NCBI GenBank assembly: GCA_017437345.1
Contig: JAFSBJ010000252.1
Span: 1 to 16,100, forward strand
Length of the DNA: 16,100 nt
Reading direction: 5' to 3'
From: Clostridia bacterium
GTDB taxonomy: Bacteria; Bacillota_A; Clostridia; UMGS1810
The notes beneath the pieces were generated by a model. The model saw nothing but the letters and a program-made list of their open reading frames with translations. It was not told the DNA's origin and ran no database searches. Positions 6,953-14,411 of the stretch are shown piece by piece. The number at the start of each line of letters is the position of its first letter. Position 1 is the first letter of the stretch. A program made the position numbers and the translations under genes.

Positions 6953-6982
6953 TAATTATGTTTTTTATTTTATTTATATGAA
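6953..6982 (-). promoter_or_regulatory. Possible sigma-E-type promoter for spoIIP
   Basis: On the minus strand, TTCATATA (6982 to 6975), a 14-bp spacer, and CATAATTA (6960 to 6953) loosely resemble the Bacillus/Clostridium sigma-E pattern of an ATATT-like -35 and a CATACA-like -10. Only the first four bases of the -10 octamer match well. Spacing is right and spoIIP is a sigma-E gene in studied species, but the match alone is weak. Confidence 0.3.
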
Positions 6983-7001
6983 TTATCCTTAAAAATACCT
7001 C

Positions 7002-7030
7002 TTGAAAAGCCTTGATAAATTATGTATAAT
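7002..7030 (+). promoter_or_regulatory. Sigma-A promoter of the lon operon
   Basis: TTGAAA (7002-7007), 17 bp, TATAAT (7025-7030). A start near 7037 leaves a leader of about 96 nt. I looked for CIRCE (HrcA) and CtsR heptad repeats near it and found none, so heat-shock control of those types is not supported by the sequence. Confidence 0.75.
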
Positions 7031-7132
7031 ATATTTTGGTGTAGTTTTATTCAATTGAAAATCCTGCTTCGGCTTATTAAAATACGCCGTCATTATAAAT
7101 AAAACAAAAGAAACCGGAAAGGAATAATATAA

Positions 7133-9469
7133 ATGTCACAGGAAACAAACATAGTAAAAATACGCACCCTCCCCGTGCTTCCAATAAGAGGACTGCCTGT
7201 TTTTCCCTATATGATAATTCACTTTGATGTTGGCAGGGATAAATCTGTTAGTGCAATTGAAGAATCTATGGTGGAAAATCAGCTTTTGTTTCTTCTTGCT
7301 CAGAAAAATCCCGAGCTTGAAAGAATAACTCCCGACGACCTCTACACAGTGGGAACAATTGCCAAGATAAAGCAGATTTTAAAGATTTCCGAAAATGATG
7401 TAAGAGTTCTTGTTGAGGGAATATCAAGAGCAAGCCTTAAAAAATTCACCTCCACCTCACCATTTTTTGAATGTGAGGTAGAAGAATACGACCCTCCAAA
7501 GGAAAAAACAGAAGAACAGCTCATAACAGAGGATGCCTATATCCGCGAAATTTCCAAGAGATGTGCTTTGTATTTCGGGCTTCAGGGAAAATTTGAGCGC
7601 GATGCAATGGTGCCAATTTCAAATATAAAAGAATCGGAGCATTTTGCCGATGCTGTGTCTGCGGCTCTTAATGTGAGTATTGAAGTCAAGCAGCAAATCC
7701 TTGAAGAATTTGACATCATAAAAAGAATGGAAAAAATCCTTTCTGTTCTTCATTCGGAAACCGAAATCCTTAAAATAGAAAAGCAGATAAGCAGTAAGGT
7801 AAGGGAAAAAATAGACCATAGTCAGAAGGAATACTATTTAAGAGAACAGATAAAGGTTATTCAGGATGAGCTGGGTGAAGGAGAAGTCAGCGAAAAAGAA
7901 AGCGAAGAATACATGGAAAAGCTTTCAGAAATCGGAGCTCCCGATTATGTTCTTGAAAAAGCTTCAAAAGAGCTGGCTCGCCTCAGAAGAATGCAGCCCG
8001 GTAACCCCGATGCATCTGTTATAAGAGGCTATATCGACTGGCTTTGTGCTATTCCATGGAGCAAAAAAACTCCGGAAAACACCGACCTTTCAGAAGCAAA
8101 AGAAATCTTAAATCAGGATCACTATGGACTCCAGAAGGTTAAGGAAAGAATAGTTGAGTTTTTAGCTGTCCGCATGCTTTCCGGCGGAAAAAAATCTCCC
8201 ATCATCTGTCTTTCAGGACCTCCGGGAGTTGGAAAAACATCAGTTGCAAAGTCAATTGCAAGGGCAATGGGCAGAAAATATGTCCGTATGTCTTTGGGCG
8301 GAGTAAAGGATGAAGCCGAAATAAGAGGCCACAGAAAGACCTATATCGGCGCTATGCCCGGAAGGATTATTTCTGCAATGAAACAGGCAGGAACAAAAAA
8401 CCCCGTTATCCTTCTTGATGAAATAGATAAATTGGGTGCCGACCATCGCGGAAGCACATCTGCAGCCCTTTTAGAGGTTCTCGACAGTGAGCAGAATTTC
8501 TCCTTCCGTGACCACTATATTGAGTTGGAATATGATCTTTCAGATGTTCTTTTCATCACCACAGCCAATACCTTAGATACCATAGACCGCCCCCTTCTCG
8601 ACAGAATGGAGGTAATCGAGCTTTCCGGCTACACCGATACCGAAAAGCTGGCAATTGCAAAGGAATATATTATTCCAAAGCAGATAAAAGAGCATGGTCT
8701 TAAAAAGTCCAATATCAAAATAAGTGATGATGCAGTTAAGGAAATAATAAATAGCTATACAAGAGAATCCGGTGTCAGACAGTTAGAGCGCAAAATAGGC
8801 GAAATAATGCGAAAAGCAGCCTGTGAGGTTCTTTCCGACAGTAAGAAAAAAATCTCCGTTGGAAAAACAAAGCTTGAAAAACTCCTTGGCAAAAAAATCT
8901 TCAGAGACAGCGTAATGGATAAAAAAGACGAAGTTGGCGTTGCAACAGGTCTTGCCTGGACAATGTTTGGCGGCGACACCCTTTCAATAGAGGTTAATCT
9001 TATGGAAGGAAGCGGCAATATTGATTTGACAGGTCAGCTTGGCGATGTTATGAAGGAATCGGCAAAGGCAGCTATAAGCTTTATCCGTTCAAATTCATCA
9101 AAATTTGGCATTGAAGCAGATTTCCATAAAAAATATGACATCCATATCCATGTTCCGGAGGGTGCAGTTCCAAAAGACGGTCCATCTGCCGGAATAACAA
9201 TGGCAACAGCTCTTGTTTCCGCTCTTTCCGGAAGAAAAATCAGTAAAAAAGTCGCCATGACAGGTGAAATAACAATAACTGGAAGAATCCTTGCCATAGG
9301 CGACCTTAAAGAAAAATCCCTTGCCGCATATCGCATGGGTATAGAAACAGTTCTTATCCCTGAGGCTAATCTTTGCGATGTTGAGGATGTGCCACCCGAG
9401 GTAAGAGAAAAAATAAACTTTGTCCCCGTAAAGGAAATGACAAAGGTTTTAGAAACTGCGTTAGTATGA
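7133..9469 (+). CDS. lon: ATP-dependent endopeptidase Lon (LonA)
   Basis: A cytoplasmic hexameric AAA+ protease that unfolds and degrades damaged and regulatory proteins. All LonA parts are present in 778 residues, the usual length. They are the N-terminal substrate domain (about 8-205), the coiled-coil region (about 205-300), Walker A GPPGVGKTS (362-370), Walker B VILLDEID (425-432), and the protease domain (about 590-775). The catalytic dyad is Ser685 in KDGPSAG and Lys728 in LKEK, with the same 43-residue spacing as E. coli Ser679/Lys722. The segment before the lysine reads AIGDLKEK, where E. coli has PIGGLKEK. ATG 7133 has GGAAAGGA at 7115-7122. It heads a run with engB 10 bp downstream, the order also found in Bacillus subtilis. 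Confidence 0.96.
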   Translation: MSQETNIVKIRTLPVLPIRGLPVFPYMIIHFDVGRDKSVSAIEESMVENQLLFLLAQKNPELERITPDDLYTVGTIAKIKQILKISENDVRVLVEGISRASLKKFTSTSPFFECEVEEYDPPKEKTEEQLITEDAYIREISKRCALYFGLQGKFERDAMVPISNIKESEHFADAVSAALNVSIEVKQQILEEFDIIKRMEKILSVLHSETEILKIEKQISSKVREKIDHSQKEYYLREQIKVIQDELGEGEVSEKESEEYMEKLSEIGAPDYVLEKASKELARLRRMQPGNPDASVIRGYIDWLCAIPWSKKTPENTDLSEAKEILNQDHYGLQKVKERIVEFLAVRMLSGGKKSPIICLSGPPGVGKTSVAKSIARAMGRKYVRMSLGGVKDEAEIRGHRKTYIGAMPGRIISAMKQAGTKNPVILLDEIDKLGADHRGSTSAALLEVLDSEQNFSFRDHYIELEYDLSDVLFITTANTLDTIDRPLLDRMEVIELSGYTDTEKLAIAKEYIIPKQIKEHGLKKSNIKISDDAVKEIINSYTRESGVRQLERKIGEIMRKAACEVLSDSKKKISVGKTKLEKLLGKKIFRDSVMDKKDEVGVATGLAWTMFGGDTLSIEVNLMEGSGNIDLTGQLGDVMKESAKAAISFIRSNSSKFGIEADFHKKYDIHIHVPEGAVPKDGPSAGITMATALVSALSGRKISKKVAMTGEITITGRILAIGDLKEKSLAAYRMGIETVLIPEANLCDVEDVPPEVREKINFVPVKEMTKVLETALV

Positions 9470-9479
9470 GGTTTTTAAT

Positions 9480-10088
9480 ATGAATATTCATAATGTGGAA
9501 CTAACCATATCCGCTGTTAAACCCGCCCAATATCCCAAAACAGATTTTCCCGACCTTGCCTTTGCCGGCAGGTCAAATGTTGGGAAATCATCTCTTATAA
9601 ATAAGCTTTTAAACAGAAAGAGTCTTGCCAGAGTAAGTCAGAAGCCGGGCAAAACAGCAACCATAAATTTCTATAATATCGACAACACCCTTAATTTTGT
9701 TGACCTTCCCGGCTATGGCTTCGCCCAGGTTTCAAAAGAAGAAAAACGCCGCTGGGGCAATATGATAGAAACCTATCTTAAATCCCGTTCTCAGCTAAGC
9801 CAGGTTGTTCTGCTTGTTGACAGCCGCCATAAGCCCACCGCCGATGATTGCCTTATGCTTTCCTTTATCCGCTCAGTTTGCCCAAGGGCAGTAGTTGTTG
9901 CCACAAAATTTGATAAACTGAAGCCCTCTCAGAAGGAAGCATCCTTAAAGCTTATTATCGATACTCTCGAACTGAAAAATGACGATATTATCATACCATT
10001 TTCTTCGGTAAAGGGAACAGGCTGCGAGGAATTCTGGAGCTATGTTAATGAAATTGTACTTGAAAACGGGGGAGAAACCAATGAGTGA
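9480..10088 (+). CDS. engB: Ribosome biogenesis GTPase EngB (YihA/YsxC)
   Basis: An essential small GTPase that helps assemble the 50S subunit. The 202 residues carry all G motifs: G1 GRSNVGKSS (30-38), G2 in KPGKTATINF (55-64), G3 DLPGYG (75-80), G4 TKFDK (142-146) and G5 FSSVKG (174-179). The length matches the family (about 195-210). The start ATG has GAGG at 9468-9471, which overlaps the lon stop codon, so translation of the two genes may be coupled. Its 3' end overlaps the start of pcrA by 8 bp in another frame. The ribosome-binding site of pcrA lies inside the last codons of engB. Confidence 0.96.
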   Translation: MNIHNVELTISAVKPAQYPKTDFPDLAFAGRSNVGKSSLINKLLNRKSLARVSQKPGKTATINFYNIDNTLNFVDLPGYGFAQVSKEEKRRWGNMIETYLKSRSQLSQVVLLVDSRHKPTADDCLMLSFIRSVCPRAVVVATKFDKLKPSQKEASLKLIIDTLELKNDDIIIPFSSVKGTGCEEFWSYVNEIVLENGGETNE

Positions 10089-12312
10089 TATATTAAATGG
10101 TTTAAATGACAGACAAAAAGAAGCAGTAATCAGCACAGAAGGCCCACTTTTGGTGCTTGCCGGAGCGGGAAGCGGTAAAACAACTGTTTTAACCCGCCGT
10201 ATTGCCTATATTCTTGAAAAAGGACTTGCGAAGCCCTGGCAGATTCTTGCCATAACCTTCACCAATAAAGCAGCAGCCGAAATGAAGGAAAGAATTGCAA
10301 AAATGGTGCCGGAATCAGATGACATCTGGGTAAGAACCTTTCATTCCTGTTGTGTGAGAATATTAAGAAGGGATATTTCAGCCATAGGCTATGAGTCATC
10401 CTTTAATATCTACGATTCCAATGACCAGAAAAGAATTGTTAAGGATTGCATCAAGGAATGTGGATTAAATGAAGATAACTATCCAGTAAAATCGGTTATT
10501 TCCTTAATCAGCGACTGCAAGAATAAAGACATTTCTCCCGAAGAATTTCTTTCTCAGAATTCAGATAGCTATCGTGAAAGACAGCTTGCCCGTCTTTATG
10601 AAGAATATGAAAAAAGATTAAAAAGAAATAATGCTCTTGATTTTGATGACCTTATTTTAAAAACGGTTCTTCTTTTCAAAACCTGCCCCGATGTTTTGGA
10701 ATATTATCAGAACAAATTCCGCTATATCCTTGTTGATGAATATCAGGACACCAACTCCTGCCAGTATAAGCTTGTGGAAATGCTTGCAAGAGCGCATCGC
10801 AATCTTTGTGTTGTAGGTGACGACGACCAGAGTATTTATAAGTTCCGCGGAGCCGATATTTCAAATATTCTTGATTTTGAAAAGTTCTTTACAGAGGCTA
10901 AGGTTGTAAAGCTGGAGCAAAACTATCGCTCAACTCAGAATATTTTAACCGCCGCCAATAATGTTATTGCCAACAACCGCATGAGAAAGGCAAAATCCCT
11001 TTGGACAAATGAAGGCGACGGAGAAAAAATTGTTTTAAGAGCTTTAAACGACCAGGTCAGCGAAGCTGTTTATGTTAATAATCAGATAGAACAGCTTGTT
11101 TCAAAGCAGGGCTATAAGTATTCAGATTTTGCCATACTCTACAGAACCAACGCCCAGACCCGTTCCTTTGAAGAAAATCTCACCTGCCCCTATCGCATTT
11201 TGGCAGGTCTCAGATTCTACGACAGAAAGGAAATAAAAGATATTCTTGCTTATCTGAGGGTATTATTCAATCCCAATGATGACCATAATCTCACAAGAAT
11301 AATAAATGTTCCCAAAAGAAGCATAGGTGATTCAACGGTTGCCAAGCTTCAGAGCTATGCTTCCACAGTTGGAAAAAGCATATATTCCGTCATAAAGGAT
11401 GGCTCATATGCTGAGATTCTCGGCAGAACCAACACCAAAATTTCAGAATTTGCCGACCTTATCACCGCTCTTATAGAAAAGGTAGATAAAGTAAGCGTAA
11501 CAGAGCTTATTGAAGAGCTTCTCACCTCCACCGGCTATGTTTCCAGACTCCTTCTTGAAAGTCCGCCCGATGAAGCACTTTCAAGAATAGAAAATGTGGA
11601 AGAATTCAAATCAAAAGCAAGAGAATATGAAGAGAAGGTTGAAAACCCCAGCTTTGAAGGCTTTCTTGATAATATCTCCCTTGTTTCCGATGTTGATAAT
11701 TATGATGAAAATCAGAATGCTGTTGTGCTGATGACTCTCCATAGTGCCAAAGGTCTTGAGTTCCCTGTTGTGTTTATGTGCGGCATGGAAAACGGTTTGT
11801 TCCCAAGCTTTATGAGCGAAATGGAAGAGGGGGGCATCGAAGAAGAACGCCGCCTTTGCTATGTGGGAATAACAAGAGCAAGAAAAAAATTGTATTTTAC
11901 ATATGCCAAGCAAAGAACTCTCTATGGAAAAACAGAAGCAAGAATGCGTTCTCCTTTTGTTGACGAAGTTCCTGCAGAGTATCTTGATGTAGAGGTTAAG
12001 CGTCATTCGGGCTTCAATTCTGTCTACACAGTATCAAGCACCCCCAAAACAACCAAGCTTCCGGGATTTAGCTTCAGTTCATCCTCAAAGCCTGCCCCGT
12101 CAGTTCCCGGGGTTATGAGAGGGGCAGACTTAAAATCAGCACCCTCAGGAGACAACATCAAAAAAGGCGACAGAGTATGCCACAAAAAATTCGGCGAAGG
12201 TCTTGTTTTGGCGGTTTCCGAGGTTTCGGGAGACCGTCTGTATGAAATCTCCTTTGACAATGTTGGCACACGCTCCCTGATGGCATCCTTTGCCAAGCTT
12301 ACAAAACTTTAA
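10081..12312 (+). CDS. pcrA: ATP-dependent DNA helicase PcrA (UvrD/Rep family, SF1A)
   Basis: A 3'-5' helicase for DNA repair, replication fork clearance and plasmid replication. The 743-residue protein shows the SF1A motifs in order: Q-motif LNDRQKEAV (8-16), I AGAGSGKTT (27-35), Ia TFTNKAAAEM (59-68), II DEYQDTN (219-225), III VGDDDQSIYKFRGA (245-258), IV QNYRST (280-285), V TLHSAKGLEF (552-561) and VI CYVGITRARK (593-602). The tail (about 693-743, KKGDRVCHKKFGEG...) is the Tudor-like module that binds RNA polymerase in studied PcrA proteins. It is joined by a Ser/Pro-rich linker (650-690). ATG 10081 follows GGGGGAG at 10068-10074; an upstream in-frame ATG at 10042 has no such site. It overlaps engB by 8 bp. 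Confidence 0.95.
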   Translation: MSDILNGLNDRQKEAVISTEGPLLVLAGAGSGKTTVLTRRIAYILEKGLAKPWQILAITFTNKAAAEMKERIAKMVPESDDIWVRTFHSCCVRILRRDISAIGYESSFNIYDSNDQKRIVKDCIKECGLNEDNYPVKSVISLISDCKNKDISPEEFLSQNSDSYRERQLARLYEEYEKRLKRNNALDFDDLILKTVLLFKTCPDVLEYYQNKFRYILVDEYQDTNSCQYKLVEMLARAHRNLCVVGDDDQSIYKFRGADISNILDFEKFFTEAKVVKLEQNYRSTQNILTAANNVIANNRMRKAKSLWTNEGDGEKIVLRALNDQVSEAVYVNNQIEQLVSKQGYKYSDFAILYRTNAQTRSFEENLTCPYRILAGLRFYDRKEIKDILAYLRVLFNPNDDHNLTRIINVPKRSIGDSTVAKLQSYASTVGKSIYSVIKDGSYAEILGRTNTKISEFADLITALIEKVDKVSVTELIEELLTSTGYVSRLLLESPPDEALSRIENVEEFKSKAREYEEKVENPSFEGFLDNISLVSDVDNYDENQNAVVLMTLHSAKGLEFPVVFMCGMENGLFPSFMSEMEEGGIEEERRLCYVGITRARKKLYFTYAKQRTLYGKTEARMRSPFVDEVPAEYLDVEVKRHSGFNSVYTVSSTPKTTKLPGFSFSSSSKPAPSVPGVMRGADLKSAPSGDNIKKGDRVCHKKFGEGLVLAVSEVSGDRLYEISFDNVGTRSLMASFAKLTKL

Positions 12313-12337
12313 GAACACCCGGAAAGGAACAAGATTT

Positions 12338-13081
12338 ATGTCAGAAAATATAAGCTACGGAAATTTTGCCTTTATATATGATGCACTCACCAATGATGTT
12401 GAATATTCAAACCGCTGTGACTATCTTGAAAAAATCTTTGAAAAGCACCTTTCTAAAAGGGCAGAACTCATAGCAGATTTAGGCTGCGGAACAGGAACCG
12501 TATGCTCCGAGATGTCTAAAAGAGGCTATGATATGATAGGCATAGACTCCTCCGATATGATGCTTTCCGAGGCGATAAAAAAAGAAGGAAGCGGAAAGAT
12601 ACTCTATCTAAATCAGGACATGACAGAATTTGAGCTTTACGGCACAGTGGATGTGTTTCTTAGTATGCTCGATAGCTTAAACTACATAACAAGCCTTGAT
12701 GAACTTTCAAAGGTTTTCTCCCTTGTTAAAAACTATCTTAATCCGGGCGGAATATTTGTTTTCGACATAAACACACCCTATAAGTATGAAAATATTCTTT
12801 CCGACAACACCTTCGTTCATGATGAAGACGGAATATTTTATGTGTGGCAGAATTATTTTGACGGAGAATATTGTGATTTTCTGATTGATTTTTTTGTTGA
12901 AAAAGAAGGCTCCTATAGCCGCTTCACCGAAGAACACACCCAAAGATGCCATACCTTCAAAGAAATTTTGTCAGTTATTAAAGATTCAGGACTTTCTCTT
13001 GAGGGAGTGTATGATGAATTATCCTTTTCTGATCCCGTGTCAACAAGTGAGCGAATATTTTTGGTTGTTAAAAAAGATTAG
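12338..13081 (+). CDS. Class I SAM-dependent methyltransferase, unknown substrate
   Basis: A 247-residue Rossmann-fold methyltransferase. Motif I ADLGCGTGTV is at 46-55, the acidic motif II residue is in GIDSSDMM (68-75), a further SAM-pocket acid is in LNQDM (91-95), and the post-II region DVFLSMLDSLNYI (105-117) and NPGGIFVFDIN (135-145) follow. The N-terminus YGNFAFIYDALTNDVEY resembles the YqeM-like group of Firmicutes, whose substrate is not settled. ATG 12338 is chosen because GGAAAGGA lies at 12321-12328; an in-frame upstream ATG within pcrA would add 16 residues. The gap to pcrA is 25 bp, so it is probably the last gene of the lon operon. No clear terminator follows it before the cold-shock promoter. 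Confidence 0.85.
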   Translation: MSENISYGNFAFIYDALTNDVEYSNRCDYLEKIFEKHLSKRAELIADLGCGTGTVCSEMSKRGYDMIGIDSSDMMLSEAIKKEGSGKILYLNQDMTEFELYGTVDVFLSMLDSLNYITSLDELSKVFSLVKNYLNPGGIFVFDINTPYKYENILSDNTFVHDEDGIFYVWQNYFDGEYCDFLIDFFVEKEGSYSRFTEEHTQRCHTFKEILSVIKDSGLSLEGVYDELSFSDPVSTSERIFLVVKKD

Positions 13082-13111
13082 TCAAAGCAGGGCATAAACG
13101 CAAATTTTTTA

Positions 13112-13140
13112 TTGACAATATATTCTATTTGTGATAACAT
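13112..13140 (+). promoter_or_regulatory. Sigma-A promoter of the cold-shock gene
   Basis: A perfect TTGACA (13112-13117), 17 bp, and TAACAT (13135-13140). A start near 13147 gives a leader of about 66 nt. Confidence 0.7.
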
Positions 13141-13148
13141 ACATTTAT

Positions 13149-13192
13149 CGGACAAATCTTCGTCCGCATAAAGTAACAAGAGCAGAATGCTC
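13149..13192 (+). promoter_or_regulatory. Structured 5' leader of the cold-shock mRNA
   Basis: Two small hairpins lie in the predicted leader: CGGAC/GTCCG (13149-13153/13162-13166, 8-base loop) and GAGCA/TGCTC (13180-13184/13188-13192, 3-base loop). The second is followed by GATTTTTA and then the AGGAGG. It could act as a weak attenuator or as a temperature-dependent fold, as seen in other csp leaders. The stems are short, so this is a suggestion. Confidence 0.4.
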
Positions 13193-13212
13193 GATTTTTA
13201 GGAGGCACAATA

Positions 13213-13416
13213 ATGCAAAAAGGTACAGTAAAATGGTTCAATGCTGAAAAAGGCTATGGCTTCATCGAATGTGAAGACGGCACAGATGTTTTCGTTCATT
13301 TTTCAGCAATCAATATGGAAGGTTACAAATCCCTCCAGGAAGGCGAAAGTGTAGAATTCGAAGTTATTGACGGTGCTAAAGGTCCTCAGGCTGCAAATGT
13401 AGTTAAGGCTCAGTAA
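13213..13416 (+). CDS. Cold-shock domain protein (CspA/CspB family)
   Basis: A 67-residue single cold-shock domain that binds single-stranded RNA and DNA and acts as an RNA chaperone. RNP1 KGYGFI is at 13-18 and RNP2 VFVHF at 26-30, with the usual GTVKWFN beginning (4-10) and the basic/aromatic surface of the family. Length is typical (65-70). GGAGG at 13201-13205 sits 7 bp before ATG. The gene has its own promoter, a structured leader and a terminator-like hairpin after it, so it is transcribed alone. The paralogue (CspA, B, C or D) cannot be decided from sequence. Confidence 0.95.
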   Translation: MQKGTVKWFNAEKGYGFIECEDGTDVFVHFSAINMEGYKSLQEGESVEFEVIDGAKGPQAANVVKAQ

Positions 13417-13457
13417 TCCGTTATATAAATTAAAATATATATTTTCGATTGCTTACC

Positions 13458-13485
13458 AACCCCCACCGTTTTGCGGTGGGGGTTT
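13458..13485 (+). terminator. Terminator-like GC-rich hairpin after the cold-shock gene
   Basis: AACCCCCACCG (13458-13468) pairs perfectly with CGGTGGGGGTT (13474-13484) around a TTTTG loop. The stem is very stable but only a three-T tail (13483-13485) follows, partly inside the stem, so termination may be incomplete or aided by factors. Confidence 0.65.
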
Positions 13486-13520
13486 GAACTATAATTAATT
13501 CCTTTGAAGGAGAAATAATT

Positions 13521-14399
13521 ATGCAGGATAAAAACAATATTATTTCCTCAATAAAACAAATGCGTGCATCCATGAGCAAAAGCCATAAAAAAATAGCAGA
13601 TTTTATTTGTGAGCATTATGATAAAGCCGCATTTATGACAGCGGCAAAGCTTGGCGAAGAGGTTCAGGTCAGTGAGTCAACCGTTGTGCGTTTTGCTTCT
13701 CTTATGGGCTTTGATGGTTATCCCGAATTTCAGCATGTTTTAAGAGAAATAATTAAAAATAAATTAACAGCAGTTCAGAGAATGGAAATAACCTCCTCAA
13801 AATTTGCTGAAAAAGATATATTAAAAACAGTTATTTCATCTGATATAGAAAAACTCCGTCAGACTATGGACGGTGTAAGTGTTTCGGATTTTACAGATGC
13901 TGTAAACACAATAGCCAATTCAAAACGCATCTATATTCTTGGTGCAAGAACCTGTTTTTCAATTGCAAATTTTTTAGGCTTCTATTTAAACCTATTATCC
14001 TATGATGTAAGACTTATAACCACCAACTCCGCCAGCGAAACCTTTGAGCAGATTTTTGATGCATCGGGTGAAGATGCCATAATAGCCATAAGCTATCCCA
14101 GATATTCAAGAAGAACCCTTAATGCTGTTAAATATGCCCACGACAGAGGCTCCAAGATTATCGCCATAACCGATAGTGAGCTTTCTCCCATATATCCCTA
14201 TGCCGACCATAAGATAATTGCCACATCCGATATGTCAAATTTTGTTGATTCTCTTGTGGCACCACTTAGCATAATAAATGCAATAATTGTTGCTCTTGTA
14301 ATGAGAAACGAAGAAGAAATTGCAAAAAAATTCACAGCTCTTGAAAATATCTGGGATGAATATCAGGTATATGAAAAACCAATTCAGGAAACAGAATAG
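13521..14399 (+). CDS. MurR/RpiR family transcriptional regulator (HTH + SIS domain)
   Basis: A 292-residue regulator with an N-terminal RpiR-type helix-turn-helix (about 1-77; the DNA-reading part is around AAKLGEEVQVSESTVVRFAS, 41-60) and a C-terminal SIS sugar-phosphate-binding domain (about 125-260). Phosphosugar-loop residues are seen in YILGARTCFS (138-147) and IAISYPRYSRRT (188-199). Members sense phosphosugars such as N-acetylmuramate-6-P or ribose-5-P. No sugar transport or catabolic gene is next to it, so the ligand cannot be guessed. GAAGGAG lies at about 13505-13511. A TATAAT (13490-13495) stands just upstream, but no good -35 is found at the right distance. It is followed 12 bp later by the flavoprotein gene, whose ribosome-binding site overlaps its stop, so the pair is one operon. 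Confidence 0.9.
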   Translation: MQDKNNIISSIKQMRASMSKSHKKIADFICEHYDKAAFMTAAKLGEEVQVSESTVVRFASLMGFDGYPEFQHVLREIIKNKLTAVQRMEITSSKFAEKDILKTVISSDIEKLRQTMDGVSVSDFTDAVNTIANSKRIYILGARTCFSIANFLGFYLNLLSYDVRLITTNSASETFEQIFDASGEDAIIAISYPRYSRRTLNAVKYAHDRGSKIIAITDSELSPIYPYADHKIIATSDMSNFVDSLVAPLSIINAIIVALVMRNEEEIAKKFTALENIWDEYQVYEKPIQETE

Positions 14400-14411
14400 A
14401 GGAAAATATAT

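Noticed and set aside
7015..7042. Shared words with the XRE-aconitase gap: ATAAATTATGTAT (also 2296-2308) and ATATATTTTGGTGT (also 2404-2417)
   Set aside because: Exact matches of 13-14 AT-rich bases are expected by chance in a 16-kb low-GC window, and they fall in different functional positions (promoter versus terminator loop).
6990..7132. Heat-shock operators (CIRCE or CtsR box) before lon
   Set aside because: Looked for the CIRCE inverted repeat and GGTCAAA direct repeats; neither is present.
11611..12006. A 131-codon minus-strand open frame inside pcrA
   Set aside because: Antisense to conserved helicase motifs V and VI, no ribosome-binding site, low-complexity translation rich in Cys, Phe and Ile.
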